Of a stretch of DNA of 64,000 nucleotides, positions 58,585 to 64,000 are shown one piece after another; the stretch's first letter is position 1; the number at the start of each line of letters is the position of its first letter. The DNA is taken from the NCBI GenBank assembly GCA_030770535.1, contig JASVEC010000001.1, positions 496,001 to 560,000 of the forward strand. Reading direction: 5' to 3'. The notes under the pieces were generated by a model that was not told the origin of the DNA, did no database searches, and was given only the letters and a program-made list of their open reading frames with translations. The DNA comes from Batkoa obscura (Eukaryota > Entomophthoromycota > Entomophthoromycetes > Entomophthorales > Batkoaceae). Both the position numbers and the translations under genes were made by a program.

Positions 58585-58795
58585 TAATTCACAGACTGCT
58601 TCAACTTTATTGCAACCTAGTTAATTGTTCATTTAAGGATAAAATTTTGCTGAAAGTAGAATAAAACAAAAAGTTGAGCATAAAATTTTTTCAATAAGCA
58701 AATATTTAGCCTAAAAATATTGCAAATTGGGTCGCAGTAGAGCTGCGTCAGTTGTACATTTTGTAAGGAATCAAAATCTGGAAAAAATTAAACCT
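58585..58795. mobile_element. MITE family B, copy 4
   Basis: Left arm CAACTTTATTGCAACCTAGT. The interior TTAATTGTTCATTTAAGGAT matches copy 2. The right arm AAATTGGGTCGCAGTAGAGC with TGCGTCAGTTGTAC pairs with the left in inverse orientation. Ends approximate. Confidence 0.6.
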
Positions 58796-59547
58796 TGAAT
58801 TTGGATTAGTCCATATTAATATTACACGAAATCTAGAGTTAATTGTTATGCATTACAAAGGTCCGGGTAGAATCATAAAAATAAAAATTTATAATTTTCA
58901 CAATGAAACTAGTAAAGACTAAACTACACCTTAATTTGAAATTAAGGGCTGGAATTAAGATAGTGCCTCCTATTTAGTTGCCTCACTTTCTTTGGATTTT
59001 AGTTTAGCTTTTATGGAGGAATTAGAAATTATGTTTAAAACGCTTATGTATATATTGTCTATCAAGAAGTAGGGTGTAGAACTATATTCTTTATTGGAAC
59101 TATTCGTTAGTTCATATAATGGAAAATAATAGTATTGAAGTTAATTATAATTTATTTTTTCGCATAAAGATATAAAAGAAAGCATTAGTTATTATTTTAT
59201 GGTTCTTTGGCTGTTTTAGGGATTTAAAAAAGACTAAAATAAACTAATCAAGGTTTAGTGAGTTTATAAATAGTTTATAAATTTAGTTGTCACTTTTATA
59301 CCTTGGTCTATAGAGAGTCTATAGTTTTACACGCTACACAATTTTAATCCCTCAATTCTAATATTTAAATTTTGTTTAACGTATTTTTTGTTATCTGATT
59401 TAAAATCTAAGACGTGTAATTTTACAATCACAAAAAGAATATACGAATGAAATAATAACATAAATTGTTAGTAATAAAGACAATTAAAAATTGTGTGATA
59501 TATATAATCTCGAAAATAAAAACATCTTAAAATTTATTTGACAAATA

Positions 59548-60322
59548 CTATAAAGGATTCAATCCTTTTCTTAACATAGCTAAAACTTGCTTAACATTGA
59601 CAAAATAATCAATTTTTTGCTGCCGTGAAAACCTAGCAGATCTTCCAGAAGTAGAAGGAGTAACAAAAAGATATGTTTTTGTATAATCTGATAAATCTAT
59701 TGATTCATCAAACTTGTCTTCTATCTTATCAAAACCATGAACGATAGGTTCAACTTGCAATCCAAGTTCAAATTTTTTATTACCAGAAAAGCATTCAAAA
59801 ATTTGCTTCCCAAGGAAGCAAGCTATCCTTGGGCGATATTTTGAAATCTTTTGTTTCAAAACAGGCACCCCTAGCATAATCTCTTTTCTACTCAGGTCAC
59901 TAATGCTTCTCGATGCCCTTTCGACTAGATTGGTAAACCCATAGTTATATTCTTTTAGTAGTTTTACATCATCTTCAAATGTTAACTTTTCATTAACGAG
60001 CCCTATTTATTTTTATATAATTAAAAGCAATGGTTAAATCACCTTTACCTGACTCATAAAGAGCGGGCCAAAAGGCATTCGTTGGACCTGCAAAATGATG
60101 GTTTTTCAAGGAACTTTGGAGCCCCGGGTTAACACCAATAAATAATATATCTAAGCCAAACTTAAGACTATCTGTAAGTGGTTGATAAATTTTATCTGAG
60201 TAGTTTGTTGATTTGAAGGTTTTGAGCGGTTTTTCATTGAATAACTCGTCCTTAGATTTAAATTTATTTATATGTCGTTTAAAACTCTCCAACTCTTTTT
60301 CTGAGTTTTGATTTTCGCTCAT
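59548..60322 (-). CDS. TDG/MUG-type uracil-DNA glycosylase
   Basis: Base-excision repair glycosylase acting on G-U or G-T mispairs. 242 residues in two exons: 60049-60322 and 59548-60002, with a 46-nt intron. The catalytic motif reads LFIGVNPGLQSS, keeping the asparagine of the TDG GINPG motif. HHFAGPTNAFWPALYESG and YGFTNLVERASRS follow, both diagnostic of TDG. The C-terminal motif is VTPSTSGRSARFSRQQK, where the family has a loop beginning PS(T/S)S. The N-terminal ~60 residues are Lys/Glu-rich. The start is the ATG at 60322; the frame extends further upstream without one. It shares a 281-bp divergent promoter with uL13. Confidence 0.94.
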
Positions 60323-60603
60323 TAATTTAATAAAGTGGATAAGTAAAAGGTCCAAAAAAACTGAATTGCTCACTTAGAATTGATTTCATGGGATACTAAA
60401 CATAAACTTTTTTCAAAAAATTTATTTGCAAACTTTCATTTAAGCCAATCAATTGAGCAATTTTAAAATATAATTATTTTAAATTCCCCTGTCAAAAATT
60501 TTTTAGATTTCAGCAAATAAGATCCTCGCCTCTTTATTTCGATATTGCATTTCAACTACCCATTTCCTTCTTTTGAATTCGGAAGTCGATTTTATACACT
60601 AAG

Positions 60604-61392
60604 ATGAGCACTTTTGAAAAGGTAGGTTGTCTCTGAATTTTAATACTTTAAGATAGCCAATCCAATACACTATCTATACTTTGTTACAATGCCACTATTT
60701 ATTTATTTACAATACCAACAGTTATTCAAGTATCATATTATTTTAGGTTGTAGTTATTGACGGTAAGGGTCATCTCCTTGGTCGTTTAGCCTCCATTGTT
60801 TCCAAACAAATTCTTTCTGGACAAAAAGTTGTTGTTGTCCGTTGTGAAGAAATTAACGTTAGTGGTTCCCACTTCCGTAACAAGAGTAACTTTAAATTAT
60901 ATTATTAGAAAAGCTTTTTTATTCATATTCCAATCTATAGTTAAGTACAGCCACTACTTAAACAAACGTTGTCTCGTTAATCCAAAACGTGGTCCATTCC
61001 ATTTCCGTGCTCCTTCCCGTATGCTTTACCGTGTCATCCGTGGTATGGTCCCACACAAGACCGCCCGTGGTGCTCAATCTTTAGATCGCCTTAAGTTATT
61101 TGATGGAGTACCAGCTCCTTATGACAAGATGAAGCGTGTAGTTGCCCCAGCTGCTTTACGTGTACTCCGTCTTAAGCCAGGACGTAAATTCACTGTCCTT
61201 AAGCGTATCGCTAGTGAAGTTGGATGGAAATACGAAGGTGTTATTGCTAAACTTGAAGAAAAGAGAAAGGTTAAATCCCAAGCCTTCTACGAACAAAAGA
61301 AAGCTCTTACTACTCTTCAAAACAAGGCTGTTGCCCAAAAGAACGAACAAGTTGAAGATCTTTCTGCTCAACTTAAAGCTTTCGGTTACTAA
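60604..61392 (+). CDS. Cytosolic ribosomal protein uL13 (RPL16/L13a)
   Basis: 60S subunit protein, 202 residues in three exons: 60604-60621, 60747-60885 and 60941-61392. The first exon codes only MSTFEK, a split typical of fungal ribosomal protein genes. [59 protein letters not shown] and MVPHKTARG follow, then a basic helical C terminus. Codon use is clearly richer in C-ending codons than in neighbours, as expected for a highly expressed gene. The second intron (55 nt) contains the upstream part of an open frame that continues into exon 3 and is not coding. A pyrimidine-rich patch at ~60525-60585 precedes the start. Confidence 0.97.
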
Positions 61393-64000
61393 GTTGGAAG
61401 CTGTTAATTATATTAACTGTGAACAATAAAAATTAAAATGGTAATTTAATTTTATATAATAAAAATTAACAATTAAGTTAGATGCTATTGTTGTATGAGT
61501 AATTGGATATTGTAGTTTTTATTTTAGTATTGGATTTATTATTTGTCTATATGCAGTGTCAATTCATTTAGGAACAGAGATGATTTTAGCAAAGTGATTA
61601 TCATTAATACGAATAAGAGTACTTTAGGTTGTTAATATTATCGTTTAAATTTAACATAATATAGCTTTAACTCTATTAGAGATTTAATTTAATACTATGT
61701 TAATTGAACAATATGATAAGTTTTCACCTTTTTGATTAGAGCTATTAATGATATAATTAAACTTAATATTTTTCTGATTGTTAATAGGCTATATGTATTC
61801 AACTAGCATTGTTACGAGTAATATTTGATTTCTTTTAGAAGTGTTAAATAATGTACCAAAAAAATAGCTTATCCATATTTTATCTTTGTTTTATTATTTA
61901 CTATTGTAAAATAAAATTAGTAGAAAGTCATGAAAAATTGTTAACACATTTTTTAAAATTAATATATAAATTTGAGCTTAAAAGTACAAAAGATAAATTG
62001 TGTGCTACTTGAAAATTCTACACAAATACAAGGTGAAGTCAAAAAGCTTGAAGAATGGAGAGGTTAAAGAAGATATGCGTGGTAATCTTTATATGACTCT
62101 ATTGTATATGTTATGAGTAAAGCACATAAGGTTTCATGTTAATTAAATTACCTATCTAAGAGATATACTCAGGGGAAATAACTACTACTAATAAAAATTT
62201 TGTTAGTATTTTTTTTTAGCTCCTCAGGAAATGATGTCCAAAACACGCTTTTGAAGTTTTAATTATATCTCAGAGCTAAAATTTAAATATAGCAGTGTAT
62301 CCCTTATCCACCTAATAATAAATAACTAATATTATAGTATATTTGTTTCAGAATAATTAGATATCATGGTTAATATAGTTATTAAGCTAAATACTGATTT
62401 TTGTTGGCTCTTAAATATTGAGTATTTAGCTTAATATGTTATATTGATATGATAGAAGTTATAAAAAATACAGTATGGCATAGCGCAAATTATTATGTGT
62501 ACCAATGTTCCTGTATAAACTGAGTTTTTAATTTAACTGGTGCCTCTGGGTTTGCTATTATTTTAGACAATTTAAATTTTTATTTAATTCAAATCGAAAC
62601 TAAGTTTTTCTTTATCTTGGCTGCTTTTGTAGTTTAAATTATTTTCTCATTGTATAAATACATCACTCTTCATACCAAATATAAACCACCTCATGGACTT
62701 AATTGGAATTAATTAAGGCATCGCTAAACCCTATCGAAATACTCAAATATAAATATAATACCCAGACTCAACGTACATATTAATAGTTGAAATAAATTTT
62801 TTAGCATATGGTGATGTTTTTTTGGTTTCATTACTTTTTCCATTTTTTGAGCGCTATTTAAGTGGAAAGATTGTTAGTAAAATTCTTAAACAAAAAAATA
62901 CATCCCCGTATGGCGGTGACTCTTTAGCAAATTAGTACTAAAGAGAAAAAGACTACAGTGAGCAAAACAGATTGAAATAAGGATACATTGTAATTTCATC
63001 TTGGAAACCAGCCTTCGTTTTCATTTCGTTTTTATAAGCTCTATCATCAAAACCTTAAATGTCAAGCTTTCATGACATCAGATAGTGATAGCTTTAAATT
63101 CAAGTATTTTTCATTAAATGATTGTATCTTAATAGCCTCTATGGTTTAACATACATTGTTAAAAAGTTATAACAGTCATTGCAATACAACACTATATGTT
63201 TATGTAATTATAGGATATTAAGTAAAAAATTAAAAGCCACTCATTAAATTTTATACTTCGATTTACATAAAAGTATTAGAGAATTATATTTGATTGAATG
63301 TAGTATTAAAATTAGAAAATGCCTTCTATTAAATGCTTATATTTTTTCCAAAGATCTTGAAGGAGCTTTTCAAGCTCCCAAGTGTTTTATTGTTAGATAA
63401 ATTATCATTTATAATCTTTAGAATTTGCTTTTCTGATTAATAGAGTTTTTTCTTATAATTTACTCCTCTAAATCTATTTATACTATTCACTGCAAAAATT
63501 GTAGCTACCCTGGGACATTACTTATCCTCAGAGTTTGTTTGTACTTCTAATGATAGTAAGACAACGAAAAGACTTTGAAGCCTTTCGGATATTACCTCCC
63601 CCTATATTACTGTCTAGCATTCGATTTTTTATTATCTTGTTTTCTAAAGAATACAACTTAAAAGTTTACAATTGTATTTTAATTTTGGTATTGTGTATCT
63701 TATACTGTGTAATATGTCTCCTCCCTTCCTTTACTTTCAAGCTTGTATCTGGATTATGCTAAATTACTTTTTTATTTATGTGTATGGTTGTTTCTAACAT
63801 TTTTTATACACTAATGATGCCATAAGTAGAAGAATTGTAATATTAAATTGATTTAATTTCATGTTCATTACTTTAGCTCATTTCATGTATTATGTATCAT
63901 TTGCTAAATCTAATATTAATTTATATTAAACTATCCAAGTTTATGTAACTTAGTCAATATAGTCATATAAGTCACAATTAGAAATATTCCCAATTAAAAA
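61393..64000. other. Gene-free region
   Basis: 2.6 kb downstream of uL13. One family A element (62806-62911) is present. A 75-codon hydrophobic frame near 63535 is low-complexity and not supported. No RNA gene recognised. Confidence 0.5.
62806..62911 (+). mobile_element. MITE family A, complete copy
   Basis: 106 bp, from ATATGGTGATGT to ACATCCCCGTAT with TA edges. The interior TTTCATTACTTTTTCCATTT, GAGCGCTATTTAAGTGG and GTTAGTAAAATTCTTAAAC is close to the consensus, so this is among the youngest copies. Confidence 0.87.

Larger units (their letters stand above)
57779..59547. other. Intergenic
   Basis: 1.8 kb holding a family B element and a doubtful family A fragment. The rest is AT-rich with no supported gene. 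It includes the ankyrin-gene promoter. Confidence 0.5.

Noticed and set aside
60796-60940. Alternative N-terminal extension of uL13 in another frame
   Set aside because: It reads exon 2 out of frame and runs through the second intron. The spliced model restores the conserved ribosomal protein sequence.

Overview
The window reads as nuclear DNA of an early-diverging, very AT-rich fungus. Genes are compact, and many have short spliceosomal introns, mostly 35-106 nt, with GTAAGT-like donors and TAG or AAG acceptors. The protein set is fungal: tricalbin, Vts1, an Oca6-like protein, an Mcp2-like ABC1 kinase and a MRPL7 homologue. A Ral-type small GTPase points to a lineage outside Dikarya, and an Entomophthoromycotina/Conidiobolus-like source would fit. 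That placement is inference from gene content and base composition only. TAA and TAG are ordinary stops, and the one CUG-reading tRNA has leucine identity, so nothing suggests a variant code.

Layout. 1-3.3 kb: gene-free, decayed repeats. 3.3-10.3 kb: sulfate permease 1, COQ6, a YIPF1/2-like Golgi protein, tRNA-Leu(CAG) and a Ral GTPase. 10.3-13.7 kb: repeat-rich gap with miniature inverted-repeat elements and a duplicated TATA-bearing segment. 13.7-25.3 kb: tricalbin, then on the minus strand an Mcp2-like kinase, an Oca6-like degenerate phosphatase, SEN34 and VTS1. 26.5-33 kb: a small secreted protein, a large disordered protein and a membrane-anchored GH47 protein that has lost catalytic residues. 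33.5-40.8 kb: sulfate permease 2 and a broken sulfate permease 3. 42-53 kb: MRPL7, RPT6, a disordered protein, an alpha-arrestin-like protein, tRNA-His(GTG) and a glycerate kinase. 53-57 kb: gene-poor, with repeats and relics. 57-61.4 kb: an ankyrin-repeat protein, a TDG-type DNA glycosylase and ribosomal protein uL13. 61.4-64 kb: gene-free apart from one miniature element.

The genes are mostly unrelated housekeeping loci: ubiquinone synthesis, membrane contact sites, tRNA splicing, mRNA decay, proteasome, ribosome and base excision repair. The one coherent local group is the three sulfate permeases spread over about 37 kb. Permeases 1 and 3 share a 653-bp block that is almost identical although their flanks are clearly diverged, which is the mark of recent gene conversion involving a copy that carries a nonsense codon.

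Two families of miniature inverted-repeat elements (MITEs) are built up here from comparison within the window. Family A is about 105 bp, TA-flanked, with about 11 recognisable copies plus one doubtful fragment. Family B is about 165-210 bp with 4 copies. No transposase for either is present. I found no clearly new multi-gene system. The strongest leads are the conversion tract, the GH47 pseudoenzyme, the MITE families and a 20-nt microexon in the Mcp2-like gene.
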